64,000 nt of DNA. It comes from Phocaeicola plebeius (GTDB lineage: Bacteria > Bacteroidota > Bacteroidia > Bacteroidales > Bacteroidaceae). The stretch lies in assembly GCF_003437535.1 (NCBI RefSeq), contig NZ_QSQT01000008.1:69357-133356 (forward strand). Reading direction: 5' to 3'. Each line of letters starts with the position of its first letter. Positions within the stretch are counted from its first letter, which is position 1. The translations under genes and the position numbers were made by a program. This document shows positions 54,507 through 63,802 of the stretch, piece by piece. The notes beneath the pieces were generated by a model, which had not been told where the DNA came from, did not search any database, and was given only the letters and a program-made list of their open reading frames with translations.

Positions 54507-55610
54507 ATGAGACATCTCTTATTATACTACTCAAAAATGATAAAGGCATGTTGCTGTGCTGTGTTGATTTTATGCTGTGCAACGGGCTTGAAAGCCCAGC
54601 AGGTGACGGTGGAAGCTACCATCGATTCCTTGCAGTTGCTCATTGGTGAGCAGGCGAAAATCAAATTGCAGGTCAGCATGGATGCCAACCAGAAATTGCG
54701 TCTGCCGTTGCTGCGTGATACGCTGGTCAGGGGAGTGGAGATTCTGGATGTGGCCAAGCCCGACACGCAGTTGCTGAACGACAACAAGCGCTGGCTGGTG
54801 TCACAAGAATATACAGTGACTTCTTTTGATTCGGCTCTGTATTATCTTCCGCCGTTTGAGGTGCTGGTCAATGACAAGGCTTACCGTTCAAAGGCCTTGG
54901 CATTGAAAGTGTATTCCATTCCGGTGGATACCTTGCACCCCGACCAGTTTTTTGGTCCGAAGTCCATTCAGGAAGTACCTCTTACCTGGGAAGACCTGGC
55001 ACCGATGGTATATTCCATCCTGTTGCTGATTGCTTTGGGAGTGGTGACGGCCTTCTTTATCATTCGCTATCGTGACAATAAGCCTATCATCAAGATTATC
55101 AAGGTAGAACCTAAACTTCCGCCTCACCTGGCTGCCATGAAGAAGATTGAAACTATCAAGGCAGACAAGGTGGCCAAGCGTGAAGATCCGAAAGCTTATT
55201 ATACGGAACTGACCGATGTCATCCGTATATATATAAAGGAGCGTTTCGGATTCAATGCCATGGAAATGACGTCTGCGGAAATTATCGAGCGTCTGTTGGA
55301 GGAGAAGGACAAAGAATCTATCCACGACCTGAAGGTGATGTTTGAAACAGCCGACCTGGTGAAGTTTGCGAAATATGCGCCGCTGATGAATGAAAACGAC
55401 ATGAACCTGGTGAATGCGGTAGATTTCATCAACCAGACTAAGATAGAGGAAGATCCGAACGCCAAGAAGGAGCCGACGGAAATCAAAGTGGAGGAGAAGC
55501 GTTCCAAACAGGGACGAATTGCCTTGCTGTGCAGCATTGCCATTACGGGTGTGGCCGCACTGATTGCTTTGTATTTGTCTGTGCGCCATATCATCGACCT
55601 CTTTTTCTAA
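54507..55610 (+). CDS. Membrane protein of the Bat operon (BatD-like N-terminus, function unknown)
   Basis: 367 residues; start at 54507, with an alternative ATG at 54537. A signal peptide (CCAVLILCCATGLKAQ) is followed by a beta-rich periplasmic domain (about 35-155), a central membrane helix (MVYSILLLIALGVVTAFFII), a cytoplasmic helical domain (PKAYYTELTDVIRIYIKERF) and a C-terminal membrane helix. The cytoplasmic DVIRIYI part recalls the tail of BatD. I see no name for the family. Confidence 0.8.
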   Translation: MRHLLLYYSKMIKACCCAVLILCCATGLKAQQVTVEATIDSLQLLIGEQAKIKLQVSMDANQKLRLPLLRDTLVRGVEILDVAKPDTQLLNDNKRWLVSQEYTVTSFDSALYYLPPFEVLVNDKAYRSKALALKVYSIPVDTLHPDQFFGPKSIQEVPLTWEDLAPMVYSILLLIALGVVTAFFIIRYRDNKPIIKIIKVEPKLPPHLAAMKKIETIKADKVAKREDPKAYYTELTDVIRIYIKERFGFNAMEMTSAEIIERLLEEKDKESIHDLKVMFETADLVKFAKYAPLMNENDMNLVNAVDFINQTKIEEDPNAKKEPTEIKVEEKRSKQGRIALLCSIAITGVAALIALYLSVRHIIDLFF

Positions 55611-55630
55611 TTTAATAATGAATTGAGACT

Positions 55631-56629
55631 ATGATTTTTGCGAATATAGAATATCTGTTTCTGCTCTTGCTGCTGATTCCGTATATCGTGTGGTACGTGA
55701 TGCGCCGCAAGAAGACGGAACCGACCATGCAGGTATCTACCACACGGATGTACATGCAGGCTCCGCGCAGTTGGAAGATTTATTTGCTGCATGCGCCGTT
55801 TGTGCTTCGTATCCTGACGTTTGTGATGATTGTGCTGGTACTGGCACGCCCGCAAACTACCGATAACTGGCAGAACACGGAGATTGAAGGTATTGACATC
55901 ATGCTGGCGGTCGACGTGTCGACCAGTATGCTGGCTGAAGATTTGAAGCCGAACCGTATTGAAGCGGCCAAGCAGGTAGCGGCAGAGTTTATCAACGGAC
56001 GTCCGAATGATAATATCGGTCTGACTATCTTTGCGGGAGAAGCATTTACGCAGTGCCCGCTGACAGTAGACCACGGAGTACTGTTGAATTTGTTCCAAAG
56101 TGTGAGCTGCGACATGGTACAGCGCGGAATGATTGAAGACGGTACAGCACTGGGTATGGGACTGGCCAACGCGGTGAGTCGTCTGAAAGACAGCAAGGCC
56201 AAGTCGAAGGTAGTTATCCTGCTGACGGATGGTGTGAACAATCGGGGAGACATTTCTCCGCTTACTGCGGCCGAAATAGCCAAGCAGTTTGGTATCCGTG
56301 TGTATACCATCGGTGTAGGAACTAACGGTACGGCACCTTATCCGATGCAGACGTACGCTGGTGTGCAATATGTACAGATGCCGGTGGAAATCGACGAACA
56401 GACCATGAGCCAGATTGCCGGAACAACTAATGGAAATTATTTCCGTGCTACCAGCAATACGAAGCTGAAGGAAGTGTACCGTGAAATTGACAAACTGGAA
56501 AAAACGAAACTGAACGTGAAGGAATTCAGCAAACGTGAAGAAGCCTATGCGGTGTTTGCACTGATTGCATTCCTGAGCATCTTGCTTGAAATTCTTTTGC
56601 GGAATACAGTTTTGAAGAAAATACCTTAA
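55631..56629 (+). CDS. batA: BatA, VWA-domain membrane protein
   Basis: 332 residues. Two N-terminal membrane helices, a VWA domain with complete MIDAS (DVSTSM, 95-100; TDG later), and a C-terminal membrane helix (FALIAFLSILLEILL). It presumably binds a divalent-metal-dependent partner at the periplasmic or cytoplasmic face. Eleven bp separate it from batB. Confidence 0.93.
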   Translation: MIFANIEYLFLLLLLIPYIVWYVMRRKKTEPTMQVSTTRMYMQAPRSWKIYLLHAPFVLRILTFVMIVLVLARPQTTDNWQNTEIEGIDIMLAVDVSTSMLAEDLKPNRIEAAKQVAAEFINGRPNDNIGLTIFAGEAFTQCPLTVDHGVLLNLFQSVSCDMVQRGMIEDGTALGMGLANAVSRLKDSKAKSKVVILLTDGVNNRGDISPLTAAEIAKQFGIRVYTIGVGTNGTAPYPMQTYAGVQYVQMPVEIDEQTMSQIAGTTNGNYFRATSNTKLKEVYREIDKLEKTKLNVKEFSKREEAYAVFALIAFLSILLEILLRNTVLKKIP

Positions 56630-56640
56630 AATAAGAAGTC

Positions 56641-57660
56641 ATGTTTCGATTTGGAGAACCTCAATATTTGTATTTACTGATCGTGCTGCCCTTGCTGGCT
56701 GTGTTCTATTTTTATTCGAACTATCGCCGTCGCAAGAAGTTGCGCGAATATGGTAGTCCGGAGTTGCTGGCACATCTTATGCCGGATGTGTCGAAATATC
56801 GTCCGGACGTAAAATTTTGGCTGACGCTTTCTGCGCTGGCCATGGTTATTTTCATGCTGGCTCGTCCGCAGTTCGGTTCAAAGATGGAAACGGTGAAGCG
56901 TCAGGGTGTGGAAACGGTGGTGGCACTGGATATTTCAAACTCTATGCTGGCACAGGATGTCACTCCTAGCCGTCTGGAAAAATCGAAGAAGCTGATTTCC
57001 CGTCTGGTAGAGACCTTCAACAACGATAAAGTGGCCATGATTGTGTTTGCAGGTGAAGCTTTCACACAGCTCCCGATTACGAGCGACTATGTATCGGCCA
57101 AGATGTTTCTGGAGACGATTTCTCCTTCCTTGATTACCACACAGGGTACGGACATCCGCGGCGCCATCGACCTGGCTATGAAGAGTTTCACTCCGAATGA
57201 AGGGGTAGGACGTGCCATCGTGCTGATTACCGATGGTGAGAACCACGAAGGAGGAGCTATCGAGGCTGCTCAGGAGGCTGCCAAGAAGGGTATGCGTGTA
57301 TTTGTATTAGGAGTAGGTTTACCCGACGGTTCACCTATTCCGGTGGAAGGTACCAATGAATTCCGTCGCGATAAGGATGGTAATGTGGTAGTGACCCGTC
57401 TGAACGAGCAGATGTGTCAGGAGATTGCTAAAGCCGGAAACGGTATTTACGTGCGTGTAGACAATACCAACAATGCCGAAAGGGCACTGAATGCGGAAAT
57501 AAACAAACTGGCGAAGGCGGATGTAGAGACACAGGTCTTTACGGAGTTCGACGAGCAGTTCCAGGTGCTGGCCTGGCTGGCTATTCTTTTGCTGGCTGCC
57601 GACCTGATGATTCTGAACCGCAAGAATCCGCTCTTCAAGAATGTGAAACTCTTTAAATGA
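56641..57660 (+). CDS. batB: BatB, VWA-domain membrane protein
   Basis: 339 residues, the same plan as BatA: two N-terminal helices (LYLLIVLPLLAVFYFY; FWLTLSALAMVIFMLA), VWA with MIDAS DISNSM (97-102) and TDGENHEG, then a C-terminal helix. Its stop overlaps the batC start by 4 bp (ATGA). Confidence 0.93.
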   Translation: MFRFGEPQYLYLLIVLPLLAVFYFYSNYRRRKKLREYGSPELLAHLMPDVSKYRPDVKFWLTLSALAMVIFMLARPQFGSKMETVKRQGVETVVALDISNSMLAQDVTPSRLEKSKKLISRLVETFNNDKVAMIVFAGEAFTQLPITSDYVSAKMFLETISPSLITTQGTDIRGAIDLAMKSFTPNEGVGRAIVLITDGENHEGGAIEAAQEAAKKGMRVFVLGVGLPDGSPIPVEGTNEFRRDKDGNVVVTRLNEQMCQEIAKAGNGIYVRVDNTNNAERALNAEINKLAKADVETQVFTEFDEQFQVLAWLAILLLAADLMILNRKNPLFKNVKLFK

Positions 57661-58370
57661 AACTGGAGATGAAAGTGAAAGGATATATTCTGTGTATGTG
57701 TCTGGCCCTGACTGCCGTGGCCGGATACGGACAGAAAACAGACCGTGATTATCTGCGAAGCGGCAACAAGCTTTACAAGGACAGTTTGTTTGTCAAGGCG
57801 GAAGTAGACTACCGGAAGGCGCTGGAGCTGAATCCCAAGTCGGCCGATGCCATGTACAATCTGGGAAATGCGCTGATGATGCAGGAAAAGGCCAAAGAGG
57901 CTATGGAGCAGTTTGATGCAGCGTCTCGTTTGGAAAAGGACAAGAAGAAGCTGGCACAGATTTACCACAATATGGGAGTCATTTTGCAGTCGTCCAAACA
58001 GTTGCCGCAGTGTATTGAAGCCTATAAGCAGTCCTTGCGCAACAATCCGAAGGATAATGAAACCCGCTACAACCTGGCACTGGCGCAGAAGCAGTTGAAA
58101 GATCAGCAGCAGAACCAGCAGAATCAGGACCAGCAGCAAAACAAGCAGGACCAGAAGCAGGATGACAAGCAGCAGAACAAGGACCAGCAAGACCAGAACA
58201 AGAAAGAACAGCAGCAGAATCCGCAGCAACAGCAGCAAAACCAGAACCAGATGTCGAAGGAAAATGCCCAGCAGTTGCTCAACGCCGTGATGCAGGACGA
58301 AAAGAACGTGCAGGATAAGGTGAAGAAGCAGATTCAGGTGCAGGGACGCAAGCTGGAAAAAGACTGGTAA
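57657..58370 (+). CDS. batC: BatC, TPR protein with Gln-rich tail
   Basis: 237 residues: signal peptide (CLALTAVAGYGQ), three TPRs (about 30-145), then a strongly Gln/Asn/Lys/Asp-rich segment (about 145-200, QQQNQQNQDQQQNKQDQKQD). That segment is low-complexity, CAG/CAA-coded, and could vary in length. It is probably a periplasmic scaffold for BatB/BatD. Confidence 0.9.
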   Translation: MKLEMKVKGYILCMCLALTAVAGYGQKTDRDYLRSGNKLYKDSLFVKAEVDYRKALELNPKSADAMYNLGNALMMQEKAKEAMEQFDAASRLEKDKKKLAQIYHNMGVILQSSKQLPQCIEAYKQSLRNNPKDNETRYNLALAQKQLKDQQQNQQNQDQQQNKQDQKQDDKQQNKDQQDQNKKEQQQNPQQQQQNQNQMSKENAQQLLNAVMQDEKNVQDKVKKQIQVQGRKLEKDW

Positions 58371-58417
58371 GGCTGGAAGCAATGAAGAACAAATGAATAA
58401 TTATAAATAACAGAATA

Positions 58418-60247
58418 ATGCGAAAGATAATATTCTTACTTTTTACGATACTTGCGGCGTGGCAGGTGAAAGCTGCCGACAAGGTACGCTTTGTGGCAGA
58501 AGCTGCCGACGTGGTGGTAAGCGGTGACCAGGTGCGCCTGGTATTCACGGTCAATTCGCAAGACATCAAGGATTTCCGTGCTCCTTCCATCAAGGGCTTT
58601 GACGTGCTGATGGGACCGAGCCGCTCTCAGCAGAGCAGTATTCAGATTATCAACGGAAAGCGTACATCGAACAGTTCTACGGCGTTCACTTATATCCTCT
58701 TGGCAGGAAATCCTGGTACGTATACCATTCCGGCAGCCAGTGTAGAGGTAAATGGAGAGAAAGTCTTTTCCAATGCCATTTCCATCAAGGTGCTTCCGCA
58801 GGACCAGACCTCGGGGAATAGTGGCAACAACGGAGGAGGCAGTGCTTCTTCTTCACGCAGCCAGGCAGCAGGTAGCCGTATCTCAGCCAATGATTTGTTT
58901 ATCACGGCTACAGCCAGCAAGACCACCGTACACGAGCAGGAAGCCATTCTGCTGACTTATAAGGTATATACCGTGGTGAATCTGCGTCAGTTGTATGGCA
59001 AGATGCCCGATCTGAAGGGTTTCCATACGCAGGAGGTAGAATTGCCGCAGCAGAAGACTTTCACACTGGAACATTATAAAGGACGGAACTACAATACGAC
59101 TGTATGGAGTCAGTATGTGCTGTTCCCGCAACAGACGGGTAAACTGGAAATCCCTTCCATTACATTTGATGGGGTGGTTGCCCAGCAGACCATTTCGGAC
59201 GACCCGTTTGATGCTTTCTTCAATGGCGGAGGATACGTGGAAGTGAAGAAGAAAATTACGACTCCGAAAGTAGTGATTAACGTGCAGCTGCTTCCTGCCA
59301 AACCGGCCGGATTCTCTGGAGCAGTGGGTGAGTTTAAACTGGCATCGTCTATCAATGCGACTGACGTAAAGACCAACGATGCTGTGACTATTAAACTGAC
59401 ACTGAGCGGTACAGGAAACATGAAGCTTATCGGTACACCGGAAGTAAAATTCCCGCAGGATTTCGAAATCTATGACCCGAAAGTGACCGATGATTATAAG
59501 CTGACCAACAGCGGACTGACGGGTACGAAGACATTCGAATATCTGGCGATTCCGCGTCATGCCGGCAACTTTACGATTCCGGCAATAGAATTTACCTACT
59601 TTGACCTGAAGAGCAACAGCTACAAGACCCTGAAAACAGAGGCTTACAACCTGAAGGTTGCCAAAGGACAGGGAAATGCCGATCAGGTGATTTCAGACTT
59701 CACCAACAAGGAGAGCGTGAAGATGCTGGGTAAGGATATCCGCTTCATTAAGTTGGGCGATTCTTCACTTCGTCCGAAGGGAGACTTTTTCTTCGGCACC
59801 GTGGGATATTACCTGTGCTACCTGATTCCGTTGCTGCTGTTCGTTGTCTTTGCAGTGATTTATCGCCAGAAAGCCCTTGAAAATGCCAACGTGGCGAAGG
59901 TGAAGACCAAGAAAGCCAACAAGGTGGCTACCCGCCGTATGAAACTGGCTGGTAAGTTGCTGGCAGAAAACAAGAAGAATGAGTTCTATGACGAAGTGCT
60001 GAAGGCTTTGTGGGGATACATCAGCGACAAGCTCAGTATTCCGGTATCTCAGCTGTCGAAAGACAACATTGAAGCCGAACTGACCAACTACGGTGTGCAG
60101 GAAGCCTTGATTGCCGAGTTCATCGGTGTGCTCAACGAATGTGAATATGCACGTTATGCTCCGGGCAACGAGAACGAGGCGATGGACAAGGTATATTCCG
60201 CTTCTGTGGAAGTCATCAGTAAAATGGAAAACAGTATCAAACATTAA
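58418..60247 (+). CDS. batD: BatD, large exported/membrane protein
   Basis: 609 residues: signal peptide (FLLFTILAAWQVKA), a long beta-sandwich region matching BatD (GDQVRLVFTVNSQDIKDFRA, ALYTYKVY-like repeat units), a membrane helix near residues 465-485 (YYLCYLIPLLLFVVFAVIYR) and a C-terminal helical domain. The Ser-rich, Gly-rich stretch about 130-150 is a linker. Confidence 0.9.
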   Translation: MRKIIFLLFTILAAWQVKAADKVRFVAEAADVVVSGDQVRLVFTVNSQDIKDFRAPSIKGFDVLMGPSRSQQSSIQIINGKRTSNSSTAFTYILLAGNPGTYTIPAASVEVNGEKVFSNAISIKVLPQDQTSGNSGNNGGGSASSSRSQAAGSRISANDLFITATASKTTVHEQEAILLTYKVYTVVNLRQLYGKMPDLKGFHTQEVELPQQKTFTLEHYKGRNYNTTVWSQYVLFPQQTGKLEIPSITFDGVVAQQTISDDPFDAFFNGGGYVEVKKKITTPKVVINVQLLPAKPAGFSGAVGEFKLASSINATDVKTNDAVTIKLTLSGTGNMKLIGTPEVKFPQDFEIYDPKVTDDYKLTNSGLTGTKTFEYLAIPRHAGNFTIPAIEFTYFDLKSNSYKTLKTEAYNLKVAKGQGNADQVISDFTNKESVKMLGKDIRFIKLGDSSLRPKGDFFFGTVGYYLCYLIPLLLFVVFAVIYRQKALENANVAKVKTKKANKVATRRMKLAGKLLAENKKNEFYDEVLKALWGYISDKLSIPVSQLSKDNIEAELTNYGVQEALIAEFIGVLNECEYARYAPGNENEAMDKVYSASVEVISKMENSIKH

Positions 60248-60271
60248 AACGGATAGGAGAGCAGACTAAAT

Positions 60272-61024
60272 ATGAAGAAATTATCTTTATTATTGATAGG
60301 CCTGATTGGGTATATTCAGTTTGCCGTGGCAGCTACCACAAAAGCGGAAGCTGACGAAGCATACCAGAAGGAAAAGTTCAGCGAGGCAGCGTCCTTGTAT
60401 GAAGAAATCCTGCAGACGCAGGGGGAATCGGCCGACATCTATTATAATCTTGGAAACGCGTACTTCAAGCTGAAGAATACGGCCAAGGCAGTGCTCAACT
60501 ACGAACGGGCCCTTCTCCTGAATCCGGGAGATGCGGATATTCGCTTTAATCTGGGCATGGCACGCAGCAAGACGGTGGACAAGATTACGCCTACTGCCGA
60601 GGTGTTCATCGTGACATGGTATAAATCGCTGGTCAACATGATGAGCGAACAGAGCTGGGGCTATGTGGGAATTTTCTCGTTCATTCTTTTGCTGATAGGA
60701 GTCTCTTTTTATATCTTCGGCAACCGCCTTTGGATAAAGAAAACCGGATTCATCGGAGCGGTGGTATTTCTGATTGTGACGGTGTGCAGCAATATTTTTG
60801 CCAGTGAACAGAAAGCGGAGCTGGTAGACCGTACGGGAGCCATTGTGATGGAGCCGACAATCAATGTCAAGAGTACGCCGAACGAAAGCGGAACCGACTT
60901 GTTTGTGTTGCATGAAGGTACGAAAGTCTTCATCGAGGACAATTCGATGAAAGGCTGGAAGGAAATCCGCCTGGAAGACGGCAACAAAGGCTGGGTGAAG
61001 ACGGAAGCAATTGAAATCATTTAA
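60272..61024 (+). CDS. batE: BatE, TPR and SH3-type membrane protein
   Basis: 250 residues: signal peptide, TPRs (about 25-110), two membrane helices (YVGIFSFILLLIGVSFYIFG; FIGAVVFLIVTVCSNIFA), then a C-terminal SH3b-like domain (TINVKSTPNESGTDLFVLHE, GNKGWVKTEAIEI). It is 25 bp after batD. Confidence 0.92.
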   Translation: MKKLSLLLIGLIGYIQFAVAATTKAEADEAYQKEKFSEAASLYEEILQTQGESADIYYNLGNAYFKLKNTAKAVLNYERALLLNPGDADIRFNLGMARSKTVDKITPTAEVFIVTWYKSLVNMMSEQSWGYVGIFSFILLLIGVSFYIFGNRLWIKKTGFIGAVVFLIVTVCSNIFASEQKAELVDRTGAIVMEPTINVKSTPNESGTDLFVLHEGTKVFIEDNSMKGWKEIRLEDGNKGWVKTEAIEII

Positions 61025-61039
61025 TTCAGATAAGCATAA

Positions 61040-61750
61040 ATGGCAGACATACAGCAACTCATAGAGGCCGACAAGGCTTTGCTACTTTCTCTTAACGGAA
61101 GCGACTCCTTGTTCTGGGATGGATTCATGTGGACAGTGACAGACACTAAGACATGGATTCCGGCCGTACTGGTGTTGCTGTATGTCGTGTTTAAGAATAA
61201 CCGTGTGCCGCAAGGAATAGTCATCACGCTGATGTTTGCTTTGTGCGTTACGCTGGCCGATCAGTTTGCGTCGGGACTCTGCAAGCCTTATTTTGCCCGT
61301 TTTCGTCCCACTCAGGACCCTGAACTGATGTACCTGGTGCAGACGGTGAACGACTATCGGGGAGGCTTGTATGGATTTATCTCCAGCCATGCCGCCAATA
61401 CCTTTGCCGTAGCGATGTTTGCTTCGTTGCTGGTGCGCTATCTGCCTTTCACCTGCATGATGTTTCTGTGGGCAATGATTCCCTCGTACTCACGTATGTA
61501 TTTAGGTGTCCATTATCCCGGCGATATTTTGTGCGGGGCAGTGGCCGGATCGGTTGTCGGTGTGCTTGTGTACCTGCTGTACGCACGTCTGCGCAAGAAA
61601 TTCTTCGATTGTCCGCAGTATATCTCCACCCAATACACCAAGGGCGGATATACCAAGGATGACATATCCATTCTGCATGCCACACTGCTACTGACTTATC
61701 TCTATGCGATAATCGGAGGAATGATAGTGGCAAAAGGTCTGCATTTCTGA
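61040..61750 (+). CDS. PAP2-family phosphatase
   Basis: 236-residue membrane phosphatase acting on lipid-linked phosphates such as undecaprenyl diphosphate or phosphatidate. The three PAP2 motifs are there: KPYFARFRP, SSHAANT and SRMYLGVHYPGD. Five to six membrane helices. It starts 16 bp after batE and may be cotranscribed. Confidence 0.92.
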   Translation: MADIQQLIEADKALLLSLNGSDSLFWDGFMWTVTDTKTWIPAVLVLLYVVFKNNRVPQGIVITLMFALCVTLADQFASGLCKPYFARFRPTQDPELMYLVQTVNDYRGGLYGFISSHAANTFAVAMFASLLVRYLPFTCMMFLWAMIPSYSRMYLGVHYPGDILCGAVAGSVVGVLVYLLYARLRKKFFDCPQYISTQYTKGGYTKDDISILHATLLLTYLYAIIGGMIVAKGLHF

Positions 61751-61789
61751 CCAGAAAGTAAGATATTTTCGAAAAAAACAGTTGGAAAG

Positions 61790-61820
61790 TTTGTGCTGTC
61801 ACAATCTTTTGCTATATTTA
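61790..61820 (+). promoter_or_regulatory. Putative promoter of the small HTH gene
   Basis: TTTG (61790-61793), 19 bp, then TATATTTA (61813-61820), one base from consensus. It ends 40 bp before the ATG. Confidence 0.5.
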
Positions 61821-61859
61821 AATCGATATTAAAAACAACATTTTGTCTAACACTTAATT

Positions 61860-62126
61860 ATGACTACTATGAACAGAACAATAACCTTTAACGAACTTCG
61901 TAAAATCAAAGATTCTTTGCCCGCGGGAAGCATGCATCGCATTGCGGATGAGTTGAATCTCAGCGTGGAAACGGTGCGTAATTTCTTTGGCGGACATAAC
62001 TTCAAGGACGGAAAAAGCGTAGGTATCCATCTCGAACCAGGGCCTGACGGCGGACTGGTGATGCTTGACGATACTACGGTACTCGATAAGGCAATAGCCA
62101 TTCTGAAGGAAGAACAACGCGCTTGA
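61860..62126 (+). CDS. Small helix-turn-helix protein (88 aa)
   Basis: A basic HTH in the first half (MHRIADELNLSVETVRNFFG) suggests DNA binding like small repressors. The C-terminal half is acidic (DGGLVMLDDTTVLDKAIAIL). The start at 61860 is taken, with Met at 61869 as alternative. No family name is recognised. A terminator follows, so it is a single gene. Confidence 0.75.
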   Translation: MTTMNRTITFNELRKIKDSLPAGSMHRIADELNLSVETVRNFFGGHNFKDGKSVGIHLEPGPDGGLVMLDDTTVLDKAIAILKEEQRA

Positions 62127-62134
62127 TATAAGAT

Positions 62135-62184
62135 AAGGGCTGTAACAAGAGAGTGGGAGAGTATCCGTTCCTGTTACGGCCCTT
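62135..62184 (+). terminator. Terminator after the small HTH gene
   Basis: AAGGGCTGTAACA (62135-62147) pairs with TGTTACGGCCCTT (62172-62184), one G-U, followed by ATTGTTT. Confidence 0.75.
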
Positions 62185-62229
62185 ATTGTTTATTCGATAA
62201 TATGATATTAACCTAAAAATGCAGAAGCC

Positions 62230-63354
62230 ATGGAAGAAAAACTTGTAACACTGGCCATTCTTACTTATTCTAAAGCCCAGATTCTAAAGAATGTGCTTGA
62301 AAATGAAGGAATTGAGGCTTGCATCCATAATGTCAACCTGATTCAGCCTGTCATTTCTTCGGGCGTGAGAATACGCATCCGCGAAAGTGATCTGCCCAGG
62401 GCATTGAAAATCATTGAAAGTTCTGCGTGGTTGGCCGAAGATGTGGTCAATGAGGAAAAAACGGAAGAAAAGCATGGTAAGCAGGTGCTGATACCGGTCG
62501 ACTTTTCCGATTATTCGATGGCTGCCTGTGAATTCGGTTTCAATTTTGCAGCCAAGATACAGGCAGAAGTAGTGCTGATGCACGTGTATTTCAGTCCGGT
62601 ATACATGCCGAGTTTGCAGTATGCGACAGAAAACTACGGGTTGCCGATGGAACATGAACTGGGCATCAAGAGCATGCTTGATAGTATCCATGAACAACTT
62701 AACAATCTGATAAACAGTATTAAAGAACGAATTCAGAAAGGAGAACTTCCTGATGTGAAGTACACCTGCACTCTGAAAGAAGGCGTACCGGAAGAAGAAA
62801 TCCTGCATTATGCCCGCGAGGAAAAGCCGCTCATAATCATTATGGGAACGCGCGGAAAAGGTGAGAAGGAAATGGATCTTATCGGTAGTGTAACGGCCGA
62901 AATCATCGACCGTAGTCCGGTATTTGTCTATGCCATCCCGAAAAATGCACAGAAGAAAAACTTCGATGAAATCCATAAGGTAGCATTCTTTACCAGCTTT
63001 GACCAGCGCGACTTGATTGCATTCGACTCACTGGTAACGACTTTCAAGGATTATCATTTTGAAGTATCGTTCATCCATCTGAGCGACAATGCGCAGAAGC
63101 GTACGTGGAATGAAATCAAGCTGGTGGGCATCCAGGAATATTTCAAGAAGCAATATCCGCAGCTGACAATTGATTACGACATGTTGGGCGGAGAAAGTCT
63201 GCTCAGCAATTTGGACGAATATGTCAAGGAGAAAGGCATTGACGTGCTGTGTCTGTCAAATTACAAGCGGAACGTCTTTGCACGTTTGTTTAATCCCAGC
63301 ATTGCCCGTCGGATGATTTTCCATTCCAACACGCCGATTTTGGTGATTAAATAA
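62230..63354 (+). CDS. DUF2007 plus universal-stress-protein fusion
   Basis: 374 residues. Residues 1-70 match DUF2007 (TYSKAQILKNVLENEGIEAC; RIRESDLPRALKIIE), a putative signalling domain. Residues about 85-235 are a UspA domain (KQVLIPVDFSDYSMAACEFG; TLKEGVPEEEILHYAREE; IIIMGTRGKGEK), and about 245-374 a second, shorter one (HKVAFFTSFDQRDLIAFDSL; IDVLCLSNYKRN). The first has the ATP-type glycine motif; the second looks degenerate. Cytoplasmic; role in stress likely but not proved. Confidence 0.88.
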   Translation: MEEKLVTLAILTYSKAQILKNVLENEGIEACIHNVNLIQPVISSGVRIRIRESDLPRALKIIESSAWLAEDVVNEEKTEEKHGKQVLIPVDFSDYSMAACEFGFNFAAKIQAEVVLMHVYFSPVYMPSLQYATENYGLPMEHELGIKSMLDSIHEQLNNLINSIKERIQKGELPDVKYTCTLKEGVPEEEILHYAREEKPLIIIMGTRGKGEKEMDLIGSVTAEIIDRSPVFVYAIPKNAQKKNFDEIHKVAFFTSFDQRDLIAFDSLVTTFKDYHFEVSFIHLSDNAQKRTWNEIKLVGIQEYFKKQYPQLTIDYDMLGGESLLSNLDEYVKEKGIDVLCLSNYKRNVFARLFNPSIARRMIFHSNTPILVIK

Positions 63355-63385
63355 AGTTTTGTCTTAGAAAAACGAATTCTCAGGG

Positions 63386-63420
63386 GGGCCGTTCCCATCT
63401 TGTATGGATTCGGCCCTTGT
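63386..63420 (+). terminator. Terminator-like hairpin after the uspA-type gene
   Basis: GGGCCG (63386-63391) pairs with CGGCCC (63411-63416), with CAT/ATG pairing further in, followed by TTGTTCTT. A modest terminator. Confidence 0.6.
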
Positions 63421-63524
63421 TCTTATGATTTGCAGAATCGGCAATATCAAGCCCTAAGAACGAATAAAAATGGTTTTTTAGATCATCTGTTTATTGATGT
63501 ATAGAATCGTGCGAATAAGGCCTC

Positions 63525-63661
63525 AAAAAACGCAAGTACATTCATATCAAAACGCCTTTGCGTTTCAAACGTCCTTGTGTTTTTAACTCAAACGCACTTG
63601 CGTTTAAATCAAAACGCTTAGGCGTTTTCCTTTAAATATACTTACGTTTTTTGATAAACGT
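63525..63661. repeat. Second 22-bp-period array of AAACG...CGTTT dyads
   Basis: AAACG (or AAATA) motifs begin at 63528, 63550, 63567, 63590, 63612, 63634 and 63656: five of the six steps are 22 or 23 bp, one is 17. Several units are inverted repeats (AAAACGCCTTTGCGTTT; AAACGCACTTGCGTTT; AAAACGCTTAGGCGTTTT). The motif and period match the array at 43961-44070. Confidence 0.8.
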
Positions 63662-63707
63662 ATAATGAATATAATCCGTATTATGTTTAATTAGAAAAAT
63701 AGCATTC

Positions 63708-63729
63708 GTAAGCATCCGGTAAGCATCCG
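63708..63729. repeat. Exact tandem 11-bp duplication
   Basis: GTAAGCATCCG at 63708-63718 and 63719-63729, with a degenerate third copy upstream (GCATTCGTAA). Confidence 0.75.
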
Positions 63730-63763
63730 CCTATTGGGTGTAAATATACAAAATATAATTTAG

Positions 63764-63788
63764 TCCCCCATTTTATTGGGGATTTTTT
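63764..63788 (+). terminator. Intrinsic terminator upstream of the RNA candidate
   Basis: TCCCC (63764-63768) pairs with GGGGA (63778-63782), with one mismatch and an inner A-T pair, followed by T6. It would insulate the RNA promoter from upstream transcription. Confidence 0.75.
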
Positions 63789-63790
63789 CG

Positions 63791-63798
63791 TATATTTG
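63791..63798 (+). promoter_or_regulatory. -7 box upstream of the RNA candidate
   Basis: TATATTTG, a perfect Bacteroidetes -7 match, directly after the terminator. No clear -33 element. Predicted start about 63803-63806. Confidence 0.5.
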
Positions 63799-63802
63799 TA
63801 TT

